NCBI GenBank assembly: GCA_039190275.1
Contig: JBCCYF010000007.1
Span: 1 to 64,000, forward strand
DNA from: Halovulum sp039190275
GTDB lineage: Bacteria; Pseudomonadota; Alphaproteobacteria; Rhodobacterales; Rhodobacteraceae
Length of the DNA: 64,000 nt
Direction: 5' to 3'
The notes under the pieces are model-generated. The model did not search any database. It was not told the DNA's origin and worked only from the letters and a program-made list of their open reading frames with translations. The position numbers were made by a program, and so were the translations under genes. Positions 41,504 to 50,806 of the stretch are shown one piece after another. Numbering within the stretch: position 1 is the stretch's first letter; each line of letters starts with the position of its first letter.

Positions 41504-43480
41504 ATGGCCGCTGACGATCTGTTTTCCGATACGCCTGACGACCCTGAATACGATGCGTCCTCAATCGAAGTTCTCGAGGGGCTCGAACCGGTTCGCAAAC
41601 GCCCGGGCATGTATATTGGCGGTACGGACGAGCGGGCACTCCACCATCTGGTCGCCGAAGTTCTGGACAATGCGATGGACGAGGCCGTCGCCGGTCACGC
41701 CAATCGTATCGAGTTCGAGATGCATGCGGATCACACTGTGACGATCCGAGATAACGGCCGCGGGATCCCGGTCGATCCACACCCGAAATTTCCCGGGAAA
41801 TCAGCGCTTGAGGTGATCCTTTGCACCCTGCATGCCGGTGGTAAATTCTCGGGGAAGGCCTATGAGACCTCCGGCGGGCTGCACGGGGTCGGAGTTTCGG
41901 TTGTCAACGCCTTGTCCGACCATCTGCGTGTCGAGGTGGCCCGCAACAAGGAACTCTATGCGCAAACATTCTCGCGCGGTGTGCCGCTTGGACCAATCGA
42001 AAGCCTTGGGCCGGTTCAGAACAGGCGCGGGACGACGGTGACGTTTCATCCGGATCCGGAGATCTTCGGGGCATCGGCCCACCTCAAGCCCGCCCGCCTG
42101 TTCAGTATGGCACGCTCCAAAGCCTATCTGTTCTCAGGCGTGGAGATCCGTTGGAAATGCGCGCCCGAGATTGCCGGTGACACGCAGCACCAGGCGGTTT
42201 TCCACTTTCCCGGCGGACTTGCAGATTACTTGAACGAACAGATGGAAGGATCTGCAACATATAGTGAAAATCCGTTTGCAGGTAAGGTTAATTTTGCCGA
42301 GAAATTCGGCGCAGATACGCCAGGGTCCGTCGAATGGGCGATCAATTGGACACCGATGCGCGACGCTTTTGTCAATTCCTACTGTAACACGGTTCCAACC
42401 CCTCAGGGCGGCACCCACGAAAGCGGTTTCTGGGCTGCTATCCTCAAGGGCATCCGTGCATATGGCGAGCTTGCCGGAAATCGCAAAGCGGCACAGATCA
42501 CAAGGGATGATGTTCAAGCGGGCGGGTCCGCGATGATCTCGGTGTTTATCCGAGAGCCGGATTTCGTCGGTCAGACCAAGGATCGCCTGTCGACTCAGGC
42601 CGCATTGCGGCTGGTCGAAAACGCGGTACGGGATCATTTCGACAATTGGCTTGCCGCGGATACCAAATCCGCAGGCGCGATCCTAGATTACCTGGTGCTC
42701 AAGGCCGAGGAGCGGCTGCGCAAAAAGGCCGAAAAGGAAACGTCGCGCAAATCTGCGACCAAAAGACTTCGGCTGCCCGGAAAGCTGGTCGATTGTTCGC
42801 AAACCACCAGCCAGGGGACGGAACTGTTTCTTGTCGAAGGCGACAGCGCTGGCGGATCCGCAAAAATGGCCCGCATGCGGCAGACACAGGCGCTGCTGCC
42901 GTTGCGCGGCAAAATTCTGAATGTCCTGGGCGCCGCCAGCTCGAAAATGTCGCAGAATGCCGAACTTAACGACCTGTGTCAGGCGCTTGGAACCGGCATG
43001 GGCACCAAATTCAACGTCGAGGATCTGCGTTACGACAAGATCATCATCATGACCGATGCGGATGTGGACGGGGCGCATATTGCCGCCCTTTTGATGACCT
43101 TTTTCTTCACGCAGATGCGACCGATGATCGACCACGGACACCTTTACCTGGCGTGCCCGCCACTCTACCGCCTGACCCAGGGCGCCAAGCGGGTTTATGT
43201 GTCCGACGAAGCCGAGAAAGAACGGGTGATGGCCGAGGGGCTGGGCGGCAAAGGGAAGTTCACCGTACAGCGGTTCAAGGGTCTGGGTGAGATGGACGCC
43301 AAGGACCTGAAGGAAACAACGATGAACCCGGACACGCGCCGCCTGATCCGGGTTGCAATAGACGAGGATGCGCCAGGTGAAACCGGAGATCTGGTGGAGC
43401 GGCTGATGGGCAAACGACCGGAAATGCGTTTTGCATATATTCAGGAGAATGCCCGCTTTGTAGATGGGCTGGACGTGTGA
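41504..43480 (+). CDS. parE: DNA topoisomerase IV subunit B
   Basis: ATPase subunit of the chromosome-decatenating type II topoisomerase, 658 residues. GHKL ATPase motifs: EVLDNAMDEA, DNGRGIPVD, GLHGVGVSVVNALS; TOPRIM domain: LFLVEGDSAGGSAK and IIIMTDADVDGAHIAAL; C-terminal RFKGLGEMDAKDLKETTMNPDTR. The length and the MAADDLFSD start match ParE; GyrB proteins are about 800 residues. ATG at 41504 chosen because the upstream open frame to 41324 crosses the dddL start and the promoter. Confidence 0.96.
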   Translation: MAADDLFSDTPDDPEYDASSIEVLEGLEPVRKRPGMYIGGTDERALHHLVAEVLDNAMDEAVAGHANRIEFEMHADHTVTIRDNGRGIPVDPHPKFPGKSALEVILCTLHAGGKFSGKAYETSGGLHGVGVSVVNALSDHLRVEVARNKELYAQTFSRGVPLGPIESLGPVQNRRGTTVTFHPDPEIFGASAHLKPARLFSMARSKAYLFSGVEIRWKCAPEIAGDTQHQAVFHFPGGLADYLNEQMEGSATYSENPFAGKVNFAEKFGADTPGSVEWAINWTPMRDAFVNSYCNTVPTPQGGTHESGFWAAILKGIRAYGELAGNRKAAQITRDDVQAGGSAMISVFIREPDFVGQTKDRLSTQAALRLVENAVRDHFDNWLAADTKSAGAILDYLVLKAEERLRKKAEKETSRKSATKRLRLPGKLVDCSQTTSQGTELFLVEGDSAGGSAKMARMRQTQALLPLRGKILNVLGAASSKMSQNAELNDLCQALGTGMGTKFNVEDLRYDKIIIMTDADVDGAHIAALLMTFFFTQMRPMIDHGHLYLACPPLYRLTQGAKRVYVSDEAEKERVMAEGLGGKGKFTVQRFKGLGEMDAKDLKETTMNPDTRRLIRVAIDEDAPGETGDLVERLMGKRPEMRFAYIQENARFVDGLDV

Positions 43481-43864
43481 GGCAGATTGTCACCCAAGCC
43501 GACGGCACGCCGCGTTCTGAAACAATCAGCGCCAAACTTTGTGCGACGCAAACCGCCGAACAATGCGCACGAACCTCGGGTTGAAGGGCCTGCAGCCCTG
43601 GCCAGCGCGTCTTGAGCGTCAGTATTCCTACAGACTGGGTACTCCTTGCGCACCGCTGCAAAAATGTCGTTCGTGGACAGTGTGATGTCGCAGTGAGGAC
43701 AATTAATTCCTGCCAACTGTTGACGTTTACCTTTACATCGCGTGCACTCAACGCATCAAAACTGGACTCAAAGCGGTGTGAGGCGTCTGCCCCGCCAAAA
43801 TTGAGCCAAAAACACATCAATGCGGCGCCCCAACAGCGCCAGTCGGTCAGACAGGGAGAGTTCT
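43481..43864. other. Gene-free stretch upstream of the peptide ABC operon
   Basis: This 384-base region between parE and the binding-protein gene has no convincing gene. On the minus strand a TTG-started frame (43716 to 43441) begins with a CPHC-containing sequence (INCPHCDITLSTNDIF), which could be a small or decayed zinc-ribbon protein, but it runs into the parE coding end and loses sense after about 45 residues. A TTGACG hexamer at about 43720 may belong to the promoter of the downstream operon. Confidence 0.4.
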
Positions 43865-45595
43865 ATGACCAATTCAACTGTTAATGGAAAGCCGATGCAT
43901 CCGGTCGTCGCTTCGCTGGCCCAAGAGGTGCGCGAAGGTAGGATGGATCGTCGGGAATTCCTCGCCACAGCCTCGGCACTCGGCGCAACGACAGCGGCAG
44001 CCTATGGTATGATCGGACTGGCCGCCCCGCAGGCCCGGGCAGACGGTCATGCCAAATCGGGCGGGACCTTGCGATGTTCGATGATCGTCCGACGGGTGGA
44101 CGATCCCCGGATCTTCGACTGGTCCGAGATGGGCAACGTGGCGCGCATGTTCGTCGAGCCTCTGGTCCGGTACACCGCCGACTTCACGTTTGAGCCGCAT
44201 CTTTTGGAAAGCTGGGAGGTGAATGAGGACGCGACCGAGTACACGCTCAACCTCCGCCAGGGCGTCAGCTGGTCGAACGGCGACGCATTTACCGCCGAAG
44301 ACGTGGTGTTCAACCTGTCACGTTGGGCCGAGAAACATGTCGCAGGCAACTCCATGGCGTCGCGGATTGCGACGCTGATCGAAAAGAAATCCGAAGAGAC
44401 GATCCAGGTCGAAAAGACCGACGATGCAGGTGTTACAAGCACAGTCGATGAGGTGGTTGAGATCTTTGGTTTGCGCGACGATGCGGTTGAAATTGTCGAC
44501 GATCACACGATCACGCTCAGATGCTCGGCGCCGGATATCACCATCATACCCGGTTTCACCGATTATCCGGCCCTGATTGTTCACCGCGGGTTTAAGCCGG
44601 ACGAGGCAGTCCTCTCAGAAAATCCGGTTGGCACCGGACCCTTTAAACTTGATGATCTGCAGGTGGGTATTTCGGCCAGCGTGTCGCGGACCGAAACCCC
44701 CTGGTGGGGCGAGGCTGCCGGCCTGCCACTCTACCTGGATGGCGTTGAGTTTATCGACTACGGTACGGATCCGTCGGCCGAAGTGGCCGCCTACGAGTCG
44801 GACGAAATCGATACGGCCTACCAGACCACCGCAGATTACGTGGACATTCTGGACAGTATCGACTTGGTAAAATCCGAGGTTGTGACCGCCGCGACCATCT
44901 GTGTACGGATGAATGCGGGACAGCCGCCTTTCGACAACAAGGATGTCCGCAACGCCATACAGCTTGCATGCGACAATGAAACGGTCATGGATCTGGGCAT
45001 CAACGGTCTTGGCCAACCGGCGGAGAACCATCATGTCGGTCCGATGCACCCCGAGTACGCCGAAATTCCCAAGATCGAACGGGACACCGCGAAGGCGTTG
45101 GAGCTGCTGACTGCTGCCGGCCATGCCGATACCGAGTTCGAGCTGATCTCGATCGATGATGACTGGCGCCGCAACACCACCGACGCTGTGGCTGCGCAGC
45201 TTCGCGACGCGGGCATAAACGTAAAGCGCACCATTATGCCCGGCACAACCTTCTGGAACAACTGGACCGGCTACCCGTTCAGCTCGACCAACTGGAACCA
45301 GCGACCCTTGGGCATTCAGGTTCTGGACCTGGCGTATCGCAGCGGTGCGGCTTGGAACGAAAGCGCACATACAAACTCTGAGTTTGATACATTGCTTGAT
45401 CAGGCAAAGGGTATCGCCGATGCCGACGAGCGACGCGAGATCATGGCGGAGCTCCAGTCCATGCTGCAAGACAGCGGAGCGATGATCCAACCCTATTGGC
45501 GATCGCTCTACTGCCACTCGAACGAACGTGTGCAGGGTCGGCGTATGCATCCCACTTTCGAGATGCACTTTAACGAGATCTGGCTCGACGCATGA
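43865..45595 (+). CDS. Peptide/nickel-type ABC transporter substrate-binding protein (family 5), Tat-exported
   Basis: Periplasmic binding protein of 576 residues. The twin-arginine signal DRREFLATASALGATTAAAYG begins at about residue 28 and ends near QARADG, so it is exported folded. The mature part has the family 5 signature region YTLNLRQGVSWSNGDAFTAEDVVFNLSRW and the NPVGTGPFKL loop. Cargo is a di-/oligopeptide or another small molecule such as an opine; not resolvable. ATG at 43865 follows AGGGAGAG. First gene of an operon with two permeases and a double ATPase. Confidence 0.92.
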   Translation: MTNSTVNGKPMHPVVASLAQEVREGRMDRREFLATASALGATTAAAYGMIGLAAPQARADGHAKSGGTLRCSMIVRRVDDPRIFDWSEMGNVARMFVEPLVRYTADFTFEPHLLESWEVNEDATEYTLNLRQGVSWSNGDAFTAEDVVFNLSRWAEKHVAGNSMASRIATLIEKKSEETIQVEKTDDAGVTSTVDEVVEIFGLRDDAVEIVDDHTITLRCSAPDITIIPGFTDYPALIVHRGFKPDEAVLSENPVGTGPFKLDDLQVGISASVSRTETPWWGEAAGLPLYLDGVEFIDYGTDPSAEVAAYESDEIDTAYQTTADYVDILDSIDLVKSEVVTAATICVRMNAGQPPFDNKDVRNAIQLACDNETVMDLGINGLGQPAENHHVGPMHPEYAEIPKIERDTAKALELLTAAGHADTEFELISIDDDWRRNTTDAVAAQLRDAGINVKRTIMPGTTFWNNWTGYPFSSTNWNQRPLGIQVLDLAYRSGAAWNESAHTNSEFDTLLDQAKGIADADERREIMAELQSMLQDSGAMIQPYWRSLYCHSNERVQGRRMHPTFEMHFNEIWLDA

Positions 45596-45602
45596 TCTTT
45601 TT

Positions 45603-45624
45603 GCAGGGGGCGATTGCCCCCTGC
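45603..45624 (+). other. Intercistronic hairpin after the peptide-binding-protein gene
   Basis: Perfect 9-base inverted repeat GCAGGGGGC / GCCCCCTGC with a GATT loop, starting seven bases after the stop codon. No T run. Like the stems after dctP and the sugar-binding protein, it probably uncouples binding-protein mRNA levels from those of the permeases. Confidence 0.65.
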
Positions 45625-45643
45625 CCCCTTGCAGGACCCTCAG

Positions 45644-46597
45644 ATGCTTAGTTTTCTCTCTCAACGCTTCGGGGTTATGGCCCTGACAGCGGTCTGCCTG
45701 ACGTTTATTGTGTTTACGTTGGTGAACTTGCAGCCGAACCTCGAAAAGCTCGCCAAAGAGCAGAACAACATGCGAATGTCCGACCAGGCCGTCACGGTTT
45801 GGCTCCAGGAGGAGGGTTTCAACCGCCCGCTGGTAACTCGGTACAGCGAATGGCTGTTCGGCGTGGTACGCGGAGACTTGGGTCAAAGCACCCGGTTTCG
45901 CGCACCGGTCAACGAAATCCTATGGGAACGGCTCGCACTGACCGGCATCCTGATGTTCTGGGTGATGGTCGTGATGGTGCCCGCATCATTACTTGTCGGC
46001 GTTCTCGCCGGGATGCGGGAAGGGACGTTCCAGGACCGAAGTTTGTCCACCTTCGCCATCGCCACGACGGCAACGCCGGAGTATGTCTCCGGGGTGATCC
46101 TGACTGTGATCTTCGCCTCAAAAGTCGTTGGACTTGAATGGTTTTCCGGCTCGGCCACCAAAGCGATGGAGGGCGCAACACTCTATAACTTTGGCCTGCC
46201 CGTGCTGACCATGGCCCTTTACGGGATGGGTTATATTGCGCGGATGACCCGCGCCTCGATGGCCGAGGTGATGACCGCACAATACATCCGCACCGCACGG
46301 CTAAAAGGCGTTTCCTTCCGGAACATCGTAATCAAACATGCGCTACGCAACGCTTTGATCGCGCCATTCACTGTGATCATGCTCCAGTTCCCCTGGCTGC
46401 TGACCGGCGTGGTCATCGTTGAAAACCTGTTCAACTACAAAGGCTTTGGCTGGCTGCTGGTTGAGGCGGCAAGCAACAACGACATTGATCTGCTGCTCTC
46501 TTGCTCGATCGTCGCCGTTATCGTCGTCCTTGCAACGCAGCTGATCTCGGACATCGGATATGTCTATCTGAACCCACGCATTCGCGTCAGCGCCTGA
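45644..46597 (+). CDS. Peptide-type ABC transporter permease (DppB-like)
   Basis: Inner-membrane permease of 317 residues with six helices. N-terminal FGVMALTAVCLTFIVFTLVNLQP, then RYSEWLFGVVRGDLGQSTRFRAPV, typical for DppB/OppB, and the EAA loop YIRTARLKGVSFRNIVIKHALRNA. I use the ATG at 45644 (MLSFLSQRFG), which puts the first helix near the N-terminus; a frame from 45614 would start inside the hairpin. Confidence 0.93.
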   Translation: MLSFLSQRFGVMALTAVCLTFIVFTLVNLQPNLEKLAKEQNNMRMSDQAVTVWLQEEGFNRPLVTRYSEWLFGVVRGDLGQSTRFRAPVNEILWERLALTGILMFWVMVVMVPASLLVGVLAGMREGTFQDRSLSTFAIATTATPEYVSGVILTVIFASKVVGLEWFSGSATKAMEGATLYNFGLPVLTMALYGMGYIARMTRASMAEVMTAQYIRTARLKGVSFRNIVIKHALRNALIAPFTVIMLQFPWLLTGVVIVENLFNYKGFGWLLVEAASNNDIDLLLSCSIVAVIVVLATQLISDIGYVYLNPRIRVSA

Positions 46598-46607
46598 GGA
46601 GGCATTC

Positions 46608-47756
46608 ATGGAAGACCTTACGACGGGCCAGATCTTTGCAGGGGTCATAGTACAGTTCACACCAGTCTGGATCGGCATCGTCGTTATCATGGGAGCGTCG
46701 GCCTATTTCAAACAGCGCCTCAGCCTGTATGGACGGCTGTTTGACAGCCCTGTCGGTATGGTCGGCCTTGCGCTGGTGTTGTTCTGGGCCCTTACGGCGC
46801 TGTTTGCCGACCAGATCGCCACAATGGATCCACTTGAGCAATTCCGTGTTCTCAAGAACAAACCACCCGGTACATTCGAGCCTGAATCCGGTATAGCGGC
46901 GCTTCTGGGTGGCGACAATCTGGGTCGGGATGTCTTTAGCCGCATGGTCTGGGGCTCGGTCACCGTGATGCAGATCGCGCCAACCGCCACGCTTGTCGCG
47001 CTGATGGTGGGGATAACCATGGGCCTGCCCGCTGGCTACTATGGCGGCTACGTCGACACCGCGCTCAGCTTCCTTGCCAATCTGGTGCTCGCCTTCCCGG
47101 TGATCCTGCTGTTTTATCTGCTGGTCACCCCCGAAATCCGAAGTACGGTCATTCCGACGGCGATGGCGTCGGTGGTGTTCCTGATCCCGATCCTTTTTGT
47201 GATCGCGATGATCTATTCCAAGCTGTACACGCGTCCCGATACGCTTTGGTACTTCCTGCTGCCGGCCGTTCTGATCGGGCTGTTCATGTACACGCATCTG
47301 ATCAACGTCTGGAACCCGACCGGTGTGTGGCTGGACGCAAATGGACTGAACATCTTTGTCTCGGTTGTCTTCGTGACGTCACCGGCCGTGTTTCGCATCG
47401 TGCGGGGCCTGACAATGGACATCAAAACACGCGACTACGTCGCCGCCTCCCAAACCCGGGGGGAAGGTCCGTGGTACATCATGCTGTGGGAGATCTTACC
47501 AAACGCCCGCGGCCCGCTGATCGTCGATGCCTGCCTGCGTATTGGGTACACCACAATCCTGCTGGGCACACTGGGGTTCTTTGGCCTGGGTGTCAGCCCG
47601 GAATCGTCCGACTGGGGCATGACAATCAACGAAGGGCGCAAGCTGCTGCGTCTGTTCCCGCATGCGGCCCTGCCGCCCGCACTGGCGATTATGACGCTGG
47701 TTCTTGGGCTTAACCTGTTGGCCGATGGTTTGCGCGAGCAAAGCCTGAAGGACTAA
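46608..47756 (+). CDS. Peptide-type ABC transporter permease (DppC-like)
   Basis: Inner-membrane permease of 382 residues, longer than usual DppC (about 300) because of an extra N-terminal helix and an insert of about 60 hydrophobic residues between helices (VIPTAMASVVFLIPILFVIAM to YFLLPAVLIGLFMYTHLI). DppC hallmarks: LLGGDNLGRDVFSRMVWG and the EAA loop YVAASQTRGEGPWYIMLWEILPNA, with LGTLGFFGLGVSPESSDWG. Follows the DppB-like gene by ten bases. Confidence 0.91.
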   Translation: MEDLTTGQIFAGVIVQFTPVWIGIVVIMGASAYFKQRLSLYGRLFDSPVGMVGLALVLFWALTALFADQIATMDPLEQFRVLKNKPPGTFEPESGIAALLGGDNLGRDVFSRMVWGSVTVMQIAPTATLVALMVGITMGLPAGYYGGYVDTALSFLANLVLAFPVILLFYLLVTPEIRSTVIPTAMASVVFLIPILFVIAMIYSKLYTRPDTLWYFLLPAVLIGLFMYTHLINVWNPTGVWLDANGLNIFVSVVFVTSPAVFRIVRGLTMDIKTRDYVAASQTRGEGPWYIMLWEILPNARGPLIVDACLRIGYTTILLGTLGFFGLGVSPESSDWGMTINEGRKLLRLFPHAALPPALAIMTLVLGLNLLADGLREQSLKD

Positions 47757-47821
47757 CCAGATGATGCCAGGCGGCGCCGTCCGCGACGCCATACCCTGCG
47801 CCAAAATAAGGAGCCAAAGCA

Positions 47822-49909
47822 ATGCAGACCCCTGATTATGATGGCCCTATCCTCGAGATTGAGAACCTGTCGATCAGCTTTTTTACCCGGGCGGGTGAGA
47901 TCCCGGCGGTGATGGATTTTTCCTGCACTGTTCAGCCGGGCGAAGCGATGGGGCTTGTCGGGGAAAGCGGGTGCGGAAAATCGACCGTTGCCCTTGGTGT
48001 CATGCAGGATCTGGGCAAGGCCGGTAAAATCGTGGGTGGCAGTATCAAGTTCAAGGGCCGGAACCTGAACGATATGTCCGAGGACGAGCTGCGTGCCCTG
48101 CGCGGGTCCGAGATCGCGATGATCTATCAGGAGCCTATGGCGTCCCTTAACCCCGCAATGAAAATCGGCCGTCAGCTCATGGAAGTCCCGATGATCCACG
48201 AGGATATGCCCGAGAAACAGGCCTATGACCTGGCCCTTGACGTTGTCGAGTCTGTCCGCCTTCCCGATCCAAAGCGCATGCTCGAAAGCTATCCCCATCA
48301 GCTGTCGGGCGGGCAACAACAACGCATTGTGATCGCGATGGCGTTGATGTCCAAACCCTCGCTGCTGATCCTGGACGAACCCACCACGGCGCTGGATGTG
48401 ACGGTCGAGGCGGGCATCGTCGATCTGGTCAAGAACCTAGGAGAGAAATACGGCACCTCGATGCTGTTCATCTCCCACAACCTTGGCCTTGTGTTGGAAA
48501 CCTGCAACCGGCTGTGCGTCATGTACTCCGGCGAGGCCGTTGAAACCGGGTCGATTGCGGATGTATTCGACAAGATGCGCCACCCCTATACCCAAGGGCT
48601 GTTCCGCTCGATCCCTCTGCCCGGCGCGGATAAGAATTCCCGCCCGCTGATCGCAATTCCGGGGAACTTTCCCCTCCCCCACGAGCGCCCGCAGGGCTGC
48701 AACTTCGGACCCCGTTGCACATATTTCGAAGCGGGGCGTTGCGACAAAGGCGCCATTCAAATGGCCGAGGTCGCGGGTGATGACCGGCATGCGTCGCGCT
48801 GCCTGAAGTTCGATGAAATTGACTGGGATGCGCAGCCCGTTGTCGCGAACAAGACCGACAAGACCGAAGCCGGATCGGTTTGCCTGCGGGTCGATGACCT
48901 CAAGAAATACTATGAGGTTTCCGCCTCGGCATTGTTTTCGGGCGGTGAGAAGCGTGTGGTTAAGGCGAATGAGTCTGTGTCGCTTGAGGCCTGCGAGGCC
49001 GAAACGCTTGCCATAGTCGGCGAGAGCGGATGCGGCAAATCCACCCTTGCCAAAGTTTTACTGGGCCTGGAAACGGCGACTTCGGGCGGCGTCCTGCTGG
49101 ACAACAACTCGATCGGCGATACCCAGATCGAGCAACGCGATACCCGCACGGTCGCCGATATCCAGATGGTGTTTCAAAACCCGTTCGATACGCTTAATCC
49201 CAGCCATACGATCGGCGCGCAGATTATCCGGGTGCTCGAAAAGTTCAAATTCGGCAATTCAAATGCTGACCGCGAGCAGAAAATGCTGGAACTTCTGGAT
49301 CTGGTGAAACTGCCCCGCGCCTTTGCGAAACGCAAACCGCGCCAGCTGTCCGGGGGGCAGAAACAGCGTATCGGCATTGCGCGGGCGTTTGCCGGGGGTC
49401 CCAAGGTTGTCGTGGCGGACGAACCGGTCTCAGCGCTGGACGTCTCGGTCCAGGCCGCGGTGACAGAACTGCTGATGGACATTCAACGCGAGAGCCGCAC
49501 CACCATGCTGTTCATCAGCCACGATCTGAGCATCGTCCGCTATCTCTCTGATCGCGTTATGGTAATGTACCTTGGGCATGTGGTTGAAAGCGGGACCACG
49601 GAACAGGTATTTGCGCCACCCTATCACCCCTATACCGAGGCCCTCCTTTCCGCAGTCCCGATTGCGGATACATCTGTCCAGAAAAAGAACATCGTGCTGG
49701 AAGGGGACATCCCCTCGGCAATGAACCCACCCTCGGGCTGCCCGTTTCAGACACGCTGCCCCCGCAAGAAGAACGTAGCGGGCTCCTTGTGCGAGACGGA
49801 GCTGCCACCGATGCGCACACTTGCCGATGGCCACCAGATCAAATGCCACCTCAGTCAGGCGGAACTGGATCTGATGGAACCGGTGATTGTCCTCACCGCT
49901 GCCGAGTAA
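47822..49909 (+). CDS. Fused dual ATP-binding subunit of peptide ABC transporter (DppD-DppF type)
   Basis: Protein of 695 residues carrying two complete nucleotide-binding domains in one chain. Domain 1 (about 10-330): Walker A GESGCGKST, signature LSGGQQQRIVIAMALM, Walker B LLILDEPTTALD, then a DppD tail with the cysteine-rich FGPRCTYFEAGRC. Domain 2 (about 355-690): GESGCGKST, LSGGQKQRIGIARAFA, VVADEPVSALD and tail CPFQTRCPRKKN. Both domains look active. It replaces separate DppD and DppF proteins and completes the operon. Confidence 0.94.
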   Translation: MQTPDYDGPILEIENLSISFFTRAGEIPAVMDFSCTVQPGEAMGLVGESGCGKSTVALGVMQDLGKAGKIVGGSIKFKGRNLNDMSEDELRALRGSEIAMIYQEPMASLNPAMKIGRQLMEVPMIHEDMPEKQAYDLALDVVESVRLPDPKRMLESYPHQLSGGQQQRIVIAMALMSKPSLLILDEPTTALDVTVEAGIVDLVKNLGEKYGTSMLFISHNLGLVLETCNRLCVMYSGEAVETGSIADVFDKMRHPYTQGLFRSIPLPGADKNSRPLIAIPGNFPLPHERPQGCNFGPRCTYFEAGRCDKGAIQMAEVAGDDRHASRCLKFDEIDWDAQPVVANKTDKTEAGSVCLRVDDLKKYYEVSASALFSGGEKRVVKANESVSLEACEAETLAIVGESGCGKSTLAKVLLGLETATSGGVLLDNNSIGDTQIEQRDTRTVADIQMVFQNPFDTLNPSHTIGAQIIRVLEKFKFGNSNADREQKMLELLDLVKLPRAFAKRKPRQLSGGQKQRIGIARAFAGGPKVVVADEPVSALDVSVQAAVTELLMDIQRESRTTMLFISHDLSIVRYLSDRVMVMYLGHVVESGTTEQVFAPPYHPYTEALLSAVPIADTSVQKKNIVLEGDIPSAMNPPSGCPFQTRCPRKKNVAGSLCETELPPMRTLADGHQIKCHLSQAELDLMEPVIVLTAAE

Positions 49910-49972
49910 TTCGCCCTAATAATGCCTTGAAGGCTTTGTTAGGGTGCGCGGCGCAGTGTAGGGGGTACAGTC

Positions 49973-50698
49973 ATGAAGTTCCGGTCGCGTCGCATATTAT
50001 CCGAATCCACCGCACCCCTGGCCTGGGGCCTCGGCCGCGCCGCGCGACTGGGGAAAGTGCCCAAGCCCGATACGCGTGTCGAACGTTTCTACTATTCGGA
50101 ACAAAGGCTGATGGCCGCACCGATCCCCAAGGTTGCGAGCCGGACGTTCAAGCAGATGTTCCAGACACTCAGCGATGGCGCTCCGTCAGAATTGGCCTGC
50201 AATCCCGAGGAGATCCGTCCACAGTTTCCAGACTTCTACATATTCTCCTTCACACGCAACCCGTGGTCTCGGATTTATTCATGCTGGAAGGACAAGGTGG
50301 CGGATGCCGTGACCCCCGGCAAAGTATCAATCCTGTCGCGCTTCTCCGGCCTTCGACCCTTTATGCCGTTTGAGGAGTTCGTCGAATGGCTGGCGACCGA
50401 AGCGGGAAGCGATTCCGTTGCCGACCGGCACTGGATGTCGCAGGTCCGTCACCTGGATGCCGGTGACGGGCGCAGTCTGTGCAATTTTGTCGGGCAGATG
50501 GAACAGCTTGATGCCGGCCTAAGTCAGGTTGAGCAGCAAACCGGCATCGCGTTGCCGCGCCCTGAAAAGGTGAATGCGAAAACGGCCGGTGGCGAGTACC
50601 GCACGGCCTTTTCAGAGCGGGCCCGGCAAATGATTGCCGAGCGCTATGCGGCTGATATCGAAACCTATAAGTACCGCTTCGATGACGAGGTCCACTAG
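49973..50698 (+). CDS. Sulfotransferase family 2-like protein
   Basis: Protein of 241 residues with the two PAPS-binding elements of carbohydrate sulfotransferases: the 5'-phosphosulfate loop PIPKVASRTFKQMF (about 50-63) and the 3'-phosphate motif FTRNPWSRIYSCWKDKV (about 91-107). It would transfer sulfate from PAPS to a hydroxyl or amine, most likely on a polysaccharide or small sugar. Located 63 bases after the peptide ABC operon; its upstream region shares the 12-mer AAGGCTTTGTTA with the CtrA-like promoter at 16 kb. Confidence 0.8.
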   Translation: MKFRSRRILSESTAPLAWGLGRAARLGKVPKPDTRVERFYYSEQRLMAAPIPKVASRTFKQMFQTLSDGAPSELACNPEEIRPQFPDFYIFSFTRNPWSRIYSCWKDKVADAVTPGKVSILSRFSGLRPFMPFEEFVEWLATEAGSDSVADRHWMSQVRHLDAGDGRSLCNFVGQMEQLDAGLSQVEQQTGIALPRPEKVNAKTAGGEYRTAFSERARQMIAERYAADIETYKYRFDDEVH

Positions 50699-50806
50699 CA
50701 GACCCGGTCACGGCCCGGTCCGTCAACAGAACACAACGCGACGGTCGTATCCAAATGAAAGAGGGCGCCCTGGTGGGACGCCCCGCTTCCGCGATCCGGT
50801 CGAGCT

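Noticed and set aside
41347..41670. N-terminal extension of the dddL frame
   Set aside because: Would overlap the parE start and promoter; the GGAGG before 41346 and the DddL length fix the shorter start.
44615..45886. Minus-strand open frame of 423 codons
   Set aside because: Shadow of the peptide-binding protein and permease genes; no motif or start context.
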